From: Athripsodes cinereus
Taxonomy: Eukaryota; Arthropoda; Insecta; Trichoptera; Leptoceridae
DNA length: 64,000 bases
Assembly (NCBI GenBank): GCA_947579605.1
Contig: OX388317.1
Location: forward strand, 21,099,384-21,163,383
Direction of reading: 5' to 3'
A model generated the notes under the pieces. The model did not search any database and was not told where the DNA came from. It was given only the letters and a program-made list of their open reading frames with translations. The translations under genes and the position numbers were made by a program. Shown here one piece after another: positions 1 through 14,100 of the stretch; within the stretch, counting starts at the first letter, position 1, and the number at the start of each line of letters is the position of its first letter.

Positions 1-730
1 TGTCAGTAATAATAATAATAATCTCATTTATTTATTTGTTTATTATACGGAAAACAAATCCATCGCAAAATATCAAAACAAAAGAACAAATTCAAAAACG
101 GATCCACAAAAATATCCAAGCCACGACAAACCCCTGACATTATGAACAAGATATACCAGTCGACACTTATTTTCTTTTTTTCTCCAAGCCATCCACTCGT
201 TTCCGAGTAGTTTAGGCAAAGGCCTGTAAAGATAGAGCAACATGTTTTTGAAATATTTTTATATATGTAAAAGTTTCATATAAAAAAATCCTCAATCCAA
301 AGACATTGTAGAACATTAATGTTTGAAATTGTGACAATACTTCATTCAACGCGTCGCACAGCTGTTGTTTACTTTGATATACAGTTACCTATTAAGTACA
401 ACTAATTATACCTATTATGTTTCAAAATTATTACGGGGGTGGCTACAAAAGTTTAGTTTTTTTAATTATTTGCTTGAGTAAAAACTTTGTCTTAGATCTA
501 TAAATATCAACTGTGTATTAAGGGTAAAATTACCAACCTTTTTAAAGGATAACTAAACTTTATTTTAATTTATGTTTTATCATACTAGTGCAGTATTATA
601 GCAGTACCAAAGATTTTCATATTCTAGACTTTAGAAATTCAAAGAAAAAATTGGTAAAGTGAACAATTAAAACATACCTACAGCCAAAATAATTTCACAT
701 TAATCAGTCTTAAACAACAACTTCTTCTAC
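1..730. other. Gene-free AT-rich DNA
   Basis: It opens with a short (TAA)n run near 7-21. I see no long open frame, inverted repeat or recognisable element. Confidence 0.5.
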
Positions 731-860
731 TATACCCTCACGGCATATCCCACAAGTGGGGTTGCCAGCAGACCAACTGCATGTAATAAACACGCAAGCT
801 GTCCTCTCCGTGCAAACAAAAGTAAGTCATTCAGGATGGGTGGCAAATCTCATCTTTTAT
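731..860. repeat. Dispersed repeat with CACGGCATATCCCACAAGTG, left part
   Basis: Left half of a repeat family found whole at 14484-14732 and in pieces near 1700-1760, 17880-17960, 18044-18125, 32876-32945, 50205-50475, 53850-53940, 59010-59350, 60440-60560 and 63390-63440. The class is not clear: I see no pol III boxes or open reading frame. Confidence 0.65.
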
Positions 861-1693
861 CTTCTTTCTTCTTTGTTTCTTTCCATCAGTGCTGAGGATC
901 GTGACCATCATTTGTATAGGTGTGGACAAAATGCTTCCAGTGACTTCGATCCTCCGCTTTTCGTAGCGCCTCATGCAAGGTCCCCCCCGTTGCCCCCTTC
1001 ACCTGCTCACTCCATCTCATTGGTGCACGCCCCCTAGCTCTATTGCCCTCCACACTTCCAGTCAAAACAAGTTTCTCCAGGTTGTCTGGTCCTCTCCGTG
1101 CGATGTGCCCAAAGTACTGCAGGACACGGCGCATGCATATGGTGGATAATCGTTCCATTATTTTAAGTTCTTCGAGGATGGACGAATTTGTTCTATGTGC
1201 TGTCCACGGTATGCGTAGTAGACGCCTCCAGCACCACATTTCGAAGGCATCTATTCTAGCACGTTCTCGAGATTTGATTGTCCAGGTTTCGGCTGCATAC
1301 AAGAATATGGAAAAGACTAGTGACTTTACTAGTCTGATCTTCGTAGGCAGACTTATGTTTCTATTTTTCCATATCTTGTCCAAGCTTGTCATGGCACCTT
1401 TAGCCATCTGGATTCTTCTGCGTATTTCTTTTTCGCATGTACCGCTGTCATTTATAAGCGAGCCTAGGTAAACAAACTCTTTTATGACTTCTAAGTCTCT
1501 GAGTTGCACTGACTCATCATGCACTCCCTGTCGGTCGATTAACATAACCTTGGTTTTACTGCGGTTGATACGGAGTCCAAGTTTTAAGCTCTCTTCTTCT
1601 ACATGGCGAAACAATGCCATTATCTCGGGTACATCAGATGCTACCAGTGTTGTATCATCAGCAAACCTCAGGTTACTGATTCGACGACCCCTT
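861..1693 (-). mobile_element. RTE-like LINE fragment inserted in a dispersed repeat
   Basis: The minus strand encodes the C-terminal half of a non-LTR reverse transcriptase. The frame extends upstream of the Met at 1620 to about 1690 and includes RFADDTTLVA, the RT active-site box. Downstream are EFVYLGSLIND, YAAETWTIKSRERARIDAFE and a YFGHIARR segment typical of RTE/L1-like C-termini. The 5' part is missing, so this is a dead truncated copy. Flanks at 731-860 and about 1700-1760 match the two halves of a repeat that is continuous at 14484-14732, so the LINE sits inside that repeat. Confidence 0.75.
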
Positions 1694-1760
1694 TTATATC
1701 ACACTCGAAAATATTGGGAGACCAATTCTACGTATTCTTTGCCGGATGCTCTACGAAATA

Positions 1761-2141
1761 AGCGTTGAATCAAAAATGTTCCTTTAATGACTTTTACGGA
1801 CTTTTTATATTGATCATGCTTCCATCACTATTTTTTTATTTAATTTTTTTGTATAACATGATTTTTTTAATGTATTTTTGGGTTAGTTGGAAGAGATCGC
1901 GTCTTTGCGATAAATTTGCCTTCTGTATACATATCGATCAAACTTAATTTGAATGCATTTTTCAATAAGGTTGTATATATTGTGAATTATGATCAACACC
2001 TACAGTAAAGAATGAATAAATAAATAGAAAAAAATTGAGGATATTTTTTAATTATTGCAACAAATTATATTTAAATTATCACAATGTGATGAATATCAAA
2101 TAAAGAAATATTTTATTGAAAATAACTTGATTATTGTACTT
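1761..2141. other. 3' flank of peroxidase A
   Basis: AT-rich. The AATAAA that overlaps the TAA stop of gene A (minus strand near 2146-2141) is the likely poly(A) signal. Nothing else is recognised. Confidence 0.5.
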
Positions 2142-5100
2142 TTATTCCTTCCATTTCTGAAGATCCACGACAGGAATTGCACTGCATGGTATCAAATCGT
2201 AACTGAAACAAAACAAGTTATGATTAAAGTGTATCTTAGTAACCCTACGTGTTATCATAATATGTAACTATTAGTTTGCATATTATTTTGCCATGTGGTT
2301 GCTTCTGTTACATAATTTATATGTCTTCAAGAAGTGGTGTAAGTGAACGTGTACCACCGAAAATTACGCGGCTAAACGTGAAAGACTGTCGCGTGTTGAG
2401 CACGAATACTGCATACATGTGGAGGAAGTGAAAGTAATGTATAAGGACAAGTCAAATTCATTAACCATCTTTGATACTAATTTATTACAGTTCACCAGAA
2501 TTTGAAAGTCTTAGCAGAAAGAAAGAAAGAAAAAGAACATAGTGTTCTTTTTCTTTCTTTCTTTTCATAGTGTTTTTTTTTCATTATTTCTTTTCCTCTA
2601 GGCAAGGCACCCGATACGGAGTGAATTATACCTATTTGTTGACAAGAATACCGGTAGTTAAATCAGAGAAAAAAGTGAGGCAAAACACAATAAATAAGTG
2701 TTTCAATATTTTATTAAAATTGAAAAAAAAGTCTGAGACGCACATCAAACATTGCATGAACAGCGAACTGTAAATTTTATATGGTATTTCCGCAGCGTGG
2801 TAGGTACCTACATTCGCCGCAAACTCCTACACTACACGCTGCAAGTACGATACAAGGGCATTGAGTTCAATGAACCCAACGCCCGCATAACCATCATACT
2901 AATACACGTACACCGCCGCTTGTGTAACGGCATCAATGTAGTGGTAAGGACATACATACATAGTATTGTTACACGTTAACGTGAGAAGGTAAAGCAGTAA
3001 AATACATAGACACATTAGACGTTTTGAAATGAGGGATAAAATTTTCACGTGAATATAACAAAAATAAAATTCTGTCTCTTTCGCCATGTTTTTTTTTAAT
3101 TACCTGCTGTATAATGTTACACATTATGTAAAAGGGTCTAGAAAATATCACTTTATTAGTATTTGCCTATAGGGAACTAATGCCGCCAAACCAGGTGGTG
3201 TTGCTTTTTCTGAACTTTATGTGAATTTTTTGATTGATTTTATTGGCACTAACAATGTGGTAATCACGAAACATTTTTAAAATATTTAGTAATAGTTACT
3301 ATGTGTTTTAAATAAAAATTATGTGTTCGTAGCACATACACTGAGGTACGTACGTACCTACCAATGATTCGTTGTGAAATTTCGTTAGTATTTTTCTCAG
3401 TGTAGTAACTATTACTAAGTATTTTAAAATATTTTTGTGAATGTTTCACGGTTATCATGTGGTTGTACTTCAGTTTGTTTGAATCTAATGTTTTTTTTTA
3501 TTAGTCTATATAGATCGAGTATGTTATTTTTTTAACAAATTGACTTGAATGACCATATATTACCTAAATTTAAAACACGCTAACACGATTTCGGAATACC
3601 TACACCATTGACGATCTGTTCAAGACTTGATTTTTTTTTAAATGTCTTGAAACTGTTACATAATTAATGTCTCTAAAATAAGTAGAATAAGTTTCTTTCT
3701 TGTTATACAAATAGTAAAGATAGTAAGAAAAATATATTGTATACTTATGTTAGTAAAAAGTATATATTGTATACTTACGCGTCAGATGAATAAAAGGAAT
3801 TACGGTATACTTTCTTTACACTCTTTTCATTGTTACAGAACAGTCTTGACATAGAACTCCTTCTGATTTCTTTCAATTGAGCTGAAAAACAATGACAATT
3901 AATTTTTTTTTTTTTTTTAAAAAAGATATATCTGGGTTTTGTTATAAACCCAAATACAACCTTATACACCTTTCACACTAAGCTAAAAAAAATAAATTAT
4001 TTATTTATTTAACACATAAACGGCTATCGCCTTTTACACCAAGAAAATACATTACACAATAATAGAATCACCAATTTCCAATAAAAAGCATTAAAAATTA
4101 CTAAAAACATAACAAAAACAATACAATAATTCATCAACTTATCCATCTCACATCATCAATTACATACAATCTTTCATAAATCTCATACAAAACACAGAGA
4201 ACATTAATACAGTTTAAATAACAAATTTCACAAACAATTAATTGTATCAATTGTTGAAGGGTGTTTGTGTTCACACTGTGAAAATTCATATTCGATATTT
4301 ATGAAACAATCAAAACACTGTTATAATTTTCACCACGTTTATTCAAACTCTAACGTTTTCGCCCACTTCAATGGGCATTCTCAAGAGTACTGAAACAATA
4401 AAAATGTCACCTACAAAAATTGAAGGTAGTCAAAGAGGGGGGAGAGAGGTGGGTGCAGGGATTGCAATAGAAGAGTGGGGAGTGGCATTGGTAGGTATAA
4501 CATTAGGTGAGACAGGGTAAACTAGTAATGGGGACTTAGCGGGAATTTGGATATTTACAATATTATCCTAACTTTTCTATTTTTGAAGAGGTAACACTAT
4601 GAAAGTTCATTTTTAAAATTTAGGTAATAAAAATAAAAATATAACACTGTATAACTTTCACTATTTAATATTTTGCTTAAAAGCTTTTCGGACATACGTC
4701 CATCTTCAGTAATAAATATCTTATAACTAATGATAAAAGACAAAAAGGAACAAAACGTTAAACATTATAAATAATTGAGAGTAGGGGGGTGGGCGGGGTT
4801 AATGGAATTATAATAAGGATCTGTGTAGTTGTTGGTTCAAGGTAATGAATGGGTAGAGGTAGTGAAAGGGTGGGTTAAAGGAGAAATGAGAGGAGGTATT
4901 TGTATATTAATAATATTATCATTATTTTTGTTGATTTCCACTGCTTCTAGAATATTCATTTTATGTCCTTTTTTGCATGTATATAAGACTTTTAATCCTT
5001 CTTGATTGAAAGAATGACCCGATTCTTTGGCATGGTCCGCCATTTCTGAATTAACTTTAATTGTATTCAGAGCCATTCTATGTTCTTTATATCTGGATAA

Positions 5101-8100
5101 GATTTTTCTTCCAGTTTGGCCAATATAATATTTGGGGCAATCATTACATTGTAATTTATAGATACCACTATGATCGAGTTTATTGATTTTAGATTTTGTA
5201 TTGAAAATGTTTCTCCCAATGTTGTTTGAAGTATAAAATGCTGGTTTAAAAGTTGTTTTTTTACAAGTATTTAAAGCGTTATATGTTATCTGTCCCATAA
5301 ATTCAATTCTTTTATATGTTAATTCTTCATTTGACTGTGGTTGTGTTTTAGGATAAATATATTTGTATGTTAGAACATTTCTTTCTTTTTTATGCAATAT
5401 TTTCATAATATCACACTTTTTGTAACCATTGTTATTTGCAATATCTAAAATTGTTTTTAATTCTTCGTTATAATTTTCGGATGATAAAGGAATGGATAAC
5501 AATCGGTGTATCATTGAATTAAATGCGGCCATTTTATGTGATGTAGGATGGCATGATGTTGAATGAATTATTGTGTCTGTATACGTAGGTTTCCGATAAA
5601 TTTTAAAGTCGAATTTGTTGTTTTTAATTGATATCGATAGATCCAAAAAATTAAGTATTCCTTCTTCTTCTACTTCTACTGTGAATTGAATGTTGGGATG
5701 CTGTTTATTAAGATGTGTTAGGAACATGTCTAGTTGCCTTCTTGTACCTGACCAAGTACAGAAGATGTCGTCGACGTATCTATGATAATTTGAAACATGT
5801 TGAATAAGTGGATTATCCGATTCAAACAGTTTTTTCTCAAAGTGGTCCATGAAGATATCTGCCATAATTGAACTTAAAGAACATCCCATAGGTAGTCCTG
5901 ACGTTTGTACATAGATGTCATCTCTAAATTGGAAATAATTTTGTTTGAGACAAGTTTTCAAAATTTCTTCAATACTTTTTGCCATTTCACTATTTTCACA
6001 CTTTTCGCGCAAAATTGAATTCACTATTTGTAATGTTTCTTCTACTGGGATATTTGTGAATAAGCTTTTTACATCAAATGATACGAGAAAACAATTTTTA
6101 GGAGGTATTATTTTATTGAGTTCTTCACAAAGCATAACCGAATTCTTAACTGTGTACTTAGGTTTAAATTGAGTGACATTTAAAAATATTTTGTCAGAAT
6201 AGAGTCAGTTTAGAATCGGGTCATTCTTTCAATCAAGAAGGATTAAAAGTCTTATATACATGCAAAAAAGGACATAAAATGAATATTCTAGAAGCAGTGG
6301 AAATCAACAAAAATAATGATAATATTATTAATATACAAATACCTCCTCTCATTTCTCCTTTAACCCACCCTTTCACTACCTCTACCCATTCATTACCTTG
6401 AACCAACACCTCTACCAATAACTACACAGATCCTTATTATAATTCCATTAACCCCGCCCACCCCCCTACTCTCAATTATTTATAATGTTTAACGTTTTGT
6501 TCCTTTTTGTCTTTTATCATTAGTTATAAGATATTTATTACTGAAGATGGACGTATGTCCGAAAAGCTTTTAAGCAAAATATTAAATAGTGAAAGTTATA
6601 CAGTGTTATATTTTTATTTTTATTACCTAAATTTTAATATTATCCTGATGCTTAAATATTTCTAAAGCTTCCATTGCGTTCAGACGTCGATCACCACATT
6701 CGGAATGTAACACCACTGTACTGTCTATATCAAATGAATGATTATGTTCAACACAATGATCTGTGTGTATTGAATTGACAAATCTGTGTATGGAACAGAA
6801 TTATTTTAAATTTGACGAGAAGTTTTACAGTGTAATTGATTCACTACCAATGGGTAACCAACTGAGTCCATTACTTAGTGAAATATACATGGATCATTTT
6901 GAGAATCATATGTTTACGTCCAATAACCCTCTACTTAATTGTATTTTCAAATATTATAGGTATGTTGATGATATTTTTTGTATTTGGACAGGAACAAGGA
7001 GACAGTTAGATTTGTTTTTGCAATTTATGAATTCAATTAATAAAAATTTGCAGTTTATTTTAGAGATTGAACAGAATAATCAAAAGTGGGCGAAAACGTT
7101 AGAGTTTGAATAAATGTGGTGAAAATTATAACAGTGTTTTGATTGTTTCATAAATAATTAATTGTATATTTATATGCATTTCTACCCATTTAGTTCATAA
7201 AAAATAATCAAAATAACAACGAAATGTATGACATGACGTCTCGCCAGCATCAGATGGGTAACAATTATAATACTACATCTGTACAATGTACAGTAAGCGC
7301 CCGCTTATGGGGCAGCGAGTATGGTACAACTTGGATTGATCAATGGTAAAAAACACAAATATACAGATAAACTCATGATAAAAAATAATTACGAGACTAA
7401 AATAAAACTAGAGATAAAAATATTCAATGTAAGGTTGATAATCTGATATTGTGAACAAGTTGTAAGATTGAAATTTCATCTATAAATATTGTAAATCACA
7501 TCAGTAAGTAAGTTAATCGTAGCAAAAAAGAAAATATACATAATCAAAATATTAAAAATATAATTAAAAATTTAAATCGTATTGTTTATTGTTTATTGTA
7601 AATCATTCCCCATAGGCCCCTTACAGGACACTTGGGTTCATCATAATTACACAGGATAAAAAGAATAACATTAAAAGAATACATGAAAGAATACAAAGTA
7701 GTAAGGCATCAAAATCGAGACAAAACAATGAAAATTGAGTAAAAAAGTTGCCGAACATATAAATTTGAACATAAATAATAATTATATAATGTGAATAAAA
7801 ATAATAATAATAATGCATTTTTCAGTACTAGAAGGATGTAAAGAGTCCCCTTAGTACCACGTCTTTAGTACAATATTTGATTTTTTAACAAAAGAAACAG
7901 GGAGGAAGGACGAATGACACACATTACACTCAACAATATTATGTTATAATATATTTTTCAACACTAGCAGGATGTAAAGAGTCCCCCTAGTGTCATGTCC
8001 AAAGTACAATATTTATTTAATTATTTATCAGATAAATCACAAGAACAAAAGTCAACGATGAGATGATATAAAGGCTGGTAAGCTATAAATTATGAGTCAG

Positions 8101-11100
8101 TCGGTTTGATAGCCAATATCTCTTCGATAGTATAAAAGCTCTCGCCTGAAGGACAGAATATCCAGTGTTTTGAATTTTTTTGGTAGGTTGTTATAAAGTC
8201 GAACGCTCACACAGATAAAACTCTTGGACACTTTAGTTAACCTGTGTTCAGGATTCAGTTCAGTTAAATAACTTCAATCATGACATAAAACAAAATTACA
8301 ATCACAAATAAAGGAGATGAAGTGAAAAATTAAAATCTTTATAGCATCAATACCGTGAAACATAGCAATCCATTATCATATAAAATAAAATATGAGTCAA
8401 CAGTTTGGGGGGCGAAAAATATCTTTTACCAGATTCCTGAAACTATTTAGGTTTATATTGAACAAGTCTATGTCTGATAAGTACCGATTTCCTAAGCCGT
8501 GTAACCGAGGAATAACTGTATGCGTGACGTAGTTTGTCGTGAAGTTGTCGCAATAAAACAATTCACGGCTCCTCGTATATCTACTAGGTACACGATAATT
8601 GATGAGCTGCGCTAATTCAGGGTTGTCAAAACAATTATTAACAATTTTAAATAAGAATATGAGATCATTTACGATTCTTATATCTTCCAAACTTTCCAAT
8701 TTCAATTCCTTTTGTAAATATTCATAACTTAATTCTTCTAGTGGTATACGTAATTTAAAGTTAATGTATCTTAAGAATCTATGCTGAACACGCTCAATAT
8801 TATTAATGTGGACATTATAACTTGGTGACCAAATTTGAGAATTATATTCAAGATGACTTCTAACAAGTGATTGATACAAACGTAAGATTGCAAAGATATT
8901 TTCGAAGTCAGTAACAGTGCGCAGGACGAACCCCAACGTTTTTAGAGCTCTAGATATTGGTGACTTCAGAAATGTGAGATGAGAATGATAATTTCTCATC
9001 AAAAATGACACCAAGGTCACGTATTTCTTTTACCAATTCCAAATTGGTGTTGTCTAGATGGTAATTATACTCTATTTTGTTTTTAATTCTAGCAAATCGT
9101 ATAAATTGACATTTTTTGGCATTAAGCAAGAGTTGATTTTTTAATTTATAAAAAATGCTTAATTGGAATATCTTGTAGAAATATTAGATCCCAAATGGGA
9201 TATAATATTTCACTGATATATTCGTTTTCAATACACAACAATTATGTGACATGGAATCGATGTATATTTGTATATTTTTTTTTTGTGTATTTTAAACATG
9301 TAAAAAGCTCACGCCGCGGCATTTACAAATCCACATTTACAAAGGAATAAATTAAAAAAAAAATATTCTTCCTTCCTAATAATTATAAATATCTCTTGTA
9401 TAGGGAGGGAGCACTAAAAAATCTCTTAAAGTTATATGATACAAAATACTTTAAAAATTATAGTAAGTATATAGATTCTCATAAATGATCTCAAATTCTC
9501 CTCTGTCGGCAAGGCAATAAAATTATTGAATTGAATGTTCATATTGATATTTTGAACGTACCACACACTTTTGTCGCCAGGATAGATTTTATATATAATC
9601 ATATGATTTTATTCTTTCTTTTTAATAATTTCTATTTTGTATTTTTTTTTTTCTCTCTCTCTCTCTCTCTCTTTTGCTTTTCATTTATTTTGCTTTGTTT
9701 TTTTCCTGCTGAGATCACCTTGGCCAAAAGCCGTTATGATCTCAGTGCAGGGTGATTTTTTATGCTTATAATAAAAGAATGTGCATATGTGTGTCTAAGA
9801 CACTATTAGTTCTCATTACCTACATCTGTTTCTGAAGAGAATCTATAGTCTTTGTAAATGTGAAGCAGAGAACTTTATGTTTATACATATTGCTAACATT
9901 CAATATATTTCCAAATCACATTTTATCTTGGACCATTTTTTCCTCTATTGCAGTGTTTGTATAATTATTGTTAATTTAATATATCTATTCCTTTGTTAAC
10001 TTTTGTCTTTCTTATTTTATCTTCATAAGTTTTAATTTTAAAGTGCTGGGAAAATAAAGACTAAGGTTATTTTTTCAAAGCTATGAACATGGTTTGGCCA
10101 TGTGATAAGAGATGAGAAATATATAATGAGAGGTGAGTCTTTCTCATCTCTCATCACATGGCCAAACCATGTTCATATGCTTTGAAAAAATAAACTTAGT
10201 CTTTATTTTCCCAGCACTTTCAACGCTTCTCACGATTGATCGTTAACGTCGGGGACCCGACATGATATTTAAGGAACATACCTAATGTGAATCCTGCTTC
10301 TTCATGTTCAAACCAGAATCTATCTGCTTGTCTAGTTTTTCTGAACTGTTCCACAAGGATGCACATGAATGTAGGGCCAACTTCAGAACCGAGAACTTTT
10401 CTCTCTAATGCACCACCAATTGTAAGATCCACATCCAAGTAATTCTTGTACAATGATTTGAGTTTTTTGATGTCCTGAAAATTTTGAATATATATCAGTT
10501 TCAAGTGTAACGTTTTTATTACGTTTCATCCAAAATATGAACATTTTTCGTTGAATGAAACTTAAATGTTGAATACCAAATTTTCACTTGCTTAAAAGCG
10601 TTGATGTTTATTAAATTATCTCTCTGTCTACCGACACCATCACGACATCCGGTGCCAAATTAATTGCAAGTATTAAAAATCCAGGCTGTCGTCTCCTTTT
10701 CTTTCTTGTCCGATTCGTCCACATAAATTAACTCATTGATGCAATGATCCATTTTTTTCGCAAGTGCGTAAAAAACAGAATTGATGTTTGTCGTAATAAA
10801 ACTTATACAAATTGATACCTTTTCGTGGGTATGTAAGCAAATTTAGAAATTTAATTCTTATAACAATACATAAAACAATAATGCTATAAGTAATGTGAAC
10901 ATTATGTCTACATCAATCGTTCTTTCTTAATTCAAAATGTCCATTTTCACCATGCAGAATTCAAAGAAGAAAGGAGATTTACACATAAAAAGTTGACTCA
11001 CTTCTCTTGAAATATAATCACTGTAGTCATCAAAGCACTCTGCTTCCTTAAGTCCACAGAAGCTTCTATAATCATTGTAATTCCTAATGCCATGGTCTCT

Positions 11101-14100
11101 GTCTCTCTGGATGTCAAACGATCTCAAATCAAAGCCAAAATCATCAGCAGTACAAGCCAACATTCTATTGCTTAACTGAAATAATATAATTAAGGTTATT
11201 ATTATATCTCAGACTTAAAAACCACACTGGTAACATTTATGATGCAAAACCAATCAGAGATCTTGATTACAGAACCACGTTCACACAACGCAACATTGTG
11301 AATAAATCTAATCAGAAGAAGTAAGAAAATCTTTCCAATGCTTACGAACTGGCTCCAGCCTAACTTAAGTGATCACTTTTGGTGTCCAAGGATAGCTTAC
11401 ACCATTTCCACTATCCATATCGTGACTTCTTCCCATTACATTTTGCACAATGTCAAGATGTTTGATTGAATTTTTCATCTACGCATTGCGCCCAATGAAA
11501 AATCAATAAATTAATATTCTAAACAATAATTATGTCAACTAAATGGATCCTCTGTGAGATTTTTTTTCGTACTATCACAATTTAATATTTAAATTTGAAG
11601 AGCTTGTATTTCTAGATCTCGTTTTTTTTTCAGAAACTCCCAAGATAAACATAGGCACATAAAATTATTATTCATTTACCCAGTACGAATGATTTGTGAA
11701 GGTACATAAAAGTAACGTTTCCAAAACTGCAAATCTACAGGAGAATTTAGTAATTATTTAAATAGTTGTGTCACAATGTTTACACTAAAACACTTGGCAA
11801 GACCAAAATAATCTTGCTTGATTTGACACTTGGTTTTCAAGTCGTTTTAAGTAAAGCACTCGATAGTACTTAATATTTTTTTCTTCTATTTACATCTAAT
11901 TTCTAACAATCTACATATTTTATCTCACTAATTCCTTATTCAGTATATTATCACGTAAAGGTATCATGAACTTACTGATGGATTATTGATTGTATCGATC
12001 CTTTCAGCATTTTGTATCAACATTCCTTTCACAAGTCCAGCAAAATTATTTTTGGTTTCTAGAACGGAAGGTCTATGAATAAAGTTGGCAATATTTATAC
12101 TGGACTGGGTCTTTCCATTGGCATCCATTATCCTGAAAAGAAAAAAATAATGTGACTCAAGTAGGTACTCTGTGAAATTCATAACATAACAAAACATGCT
12201 TAGACAATTCACACAAATCGAGTTAGTCCCAAACTCAGATATTAATCTTGTATTATGGGTAGTACACGATGATACAAATATATACAATACACTTAACACA
12301 TATACAAGTAACACCCAGACCCAGGACAATTTGAAAAAGGTCATTCTTCACTTTGCTCAGGCCTGGAATCGAACCCGGGACCTCTTGACTCAAAGGCAAG
12401 AGATTTGATTTGAAATGACAATATTAGACGCAGCAATCTAGCTAAGAAAATCTACACAAGCTGAAACCATACAAAAACTTGAATAAGACTTTATTTGAAA
12501 TACTCATACGTTTTTACCTGAGCATTTCAGCAATTTGTGAATGAAAATGTCTGAAGGCACCGTGAGCATGTTCATTGAAGACATCAGGCGATAGAGAGCT
12601 ATCATAATCATTTACATAGCTTTTGGAAGATGGGAATATAATTCTTTCACGAACCAAATTTTTGTATCCTGTAAAACAAAAAGTAAAAGAAAATAATCTT
12701 TAATAAAACACCAATAACATATTATTATTTCAACTAAATTAGTATAGTATGGTAAATAAGTTTAATGTTGTATTATTGTCACCTAATGGGCAACTGTTGA
12801 AATAACCTCTTTATATGGCATAATTTACATGGCTACTTACCAAGAATCGTGGGCATCCATTCATAGTATGAAATATGCTGATGTTGAGCAATGTTGATTC
12901 TCCTAGCTTCCTGGAATAACTTCTCATCATTCCAATGTGGATTTATTTTCTGAAGTTCAGAAGCCAAACGGTTATGTTCTCTCAACAATAAAATTTGAAG
13001 TACAGTTAGATGAGGACTTTGATTGATGCGAGTATCACCTGATAAATAAATACATTTTAATTAGGTCAGTCAGTTGTTTTTAGATGCTCAACGATTGGAT
13101 GTAGTGTCCATAGTTTCAAAATAAATAAAACATTGATACTATGTATAACTACTTGCTCTGGTGATGAAGGAATAAGGCTAGCTCTGATTGTGAATGTGGA
13201 GATGTGCAGACAGTGAGACAGGTAGTACAGAACTGCCAATTCAAAAAATTCAGCGGTAACCTAACGAAGCAAGACTACGGTCTCCGCTCCGCCTCCGGAA
13301 GGTGGACTAGCTAACAACACTGTGCAATGCATCCCCACCCGATTGCATAATTACACGAAGCCACATGAATAAAAATTATAGTATATTATAACTTTCCATT
13401 TAAATTTTACCTCCCAAATAACAAATAGTTTCATTCGCTCGGTTACATTTACAAGATTCATCTGCAGTACTGAGATCTTGCGGTGGGAATGCACTTCCTC
13501 CTCTTGCCACTGTTTTTAACAACCCATTGACTCCTGTTCTAAGTTCGGCACCCTTGGTAGGATTTGTGTCGTAAACTAATGATAAATCCATCCAAGGTGT
13601 CACTGCATTAATCTGAAAAATATTTGAAGAATGAATTCAGATTCATCAAGTCATAATGCATTTTTTTTTTATATTTGTCCTCTAAAGCATTAAAGAAACC
13701 TTTCTCGCAGGAGCCGATGCAGAAAGTGAACAACCAATATCCTTATCAGATACTGTTCTAGAGAAATTCATACATCTCATAGTAGCACCAAGCACAGGAT
13801 CTGAGGGTTCTATTTTAATAGGGAAACAATATCCAGAGAGATTATCTTGGTATTGTGCTTTTTCGTCACAACAACGGTTATCTAAAAAAGAAAAAAAATG
13901 TGTGTTTGAAGATTACGAACATGATATGTCGTTAAAATAAACTTAATAATCTGTTTTCGTATATCTTCCATAATACCTGATGGATCTTGTTGCAAACTCA
14001 TATCATGTGCTACAAACTGTCCCCATTGCATGGCTAATAATGATCTAATAGCATCCACTTTACTTCCAGTTGGCAACAAAGCCAATCTCAATTTTCTTGC

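Larger units (their letters stand above)
4245..7165. mobile_element. Outer Penelope-like element, split by a second one
   Basis: Two parts, 4245-4558 and 6647-7165, are interrupted by the inner element. About 75 bp at 7082-7157 (plus) recur in reverse complement at 4297-4372, so the outer copy is flanked by inverted terminal sequence. The right part encodes an RT fragment on the plus strand (6763-7113) with SLPMGNQLSPLLSEIYMDHF and YYRYVDDIFCIW, which resemble the inner element's RT but are clearly diverged. The terminal piece carries GGGCGAAAACGTTAGA after a CTTGAGAATG box, a hammerhead-like arrangement. It lies in intron 10 of peroxidase A. Confidence 0.75.

Noticed and set aside
2752..2979. 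Less AT-rich frame of 75 codons in intron 11 of A
   Set aside because: No motif, no splice context and no second copy; probably chance.
3779..3881. Separate small gene at 3.8 kb
   Set aside because: The sequence, length (103 nt) and phases equal exon 11 of B and D, so it is the penultimate exon of gene A.
12196..12408. Open frame and a tRNA-like B box
   Set aside because: The whole segment belongs to a SINE family with four copies in the window; neither a gene nor a working tRNA.
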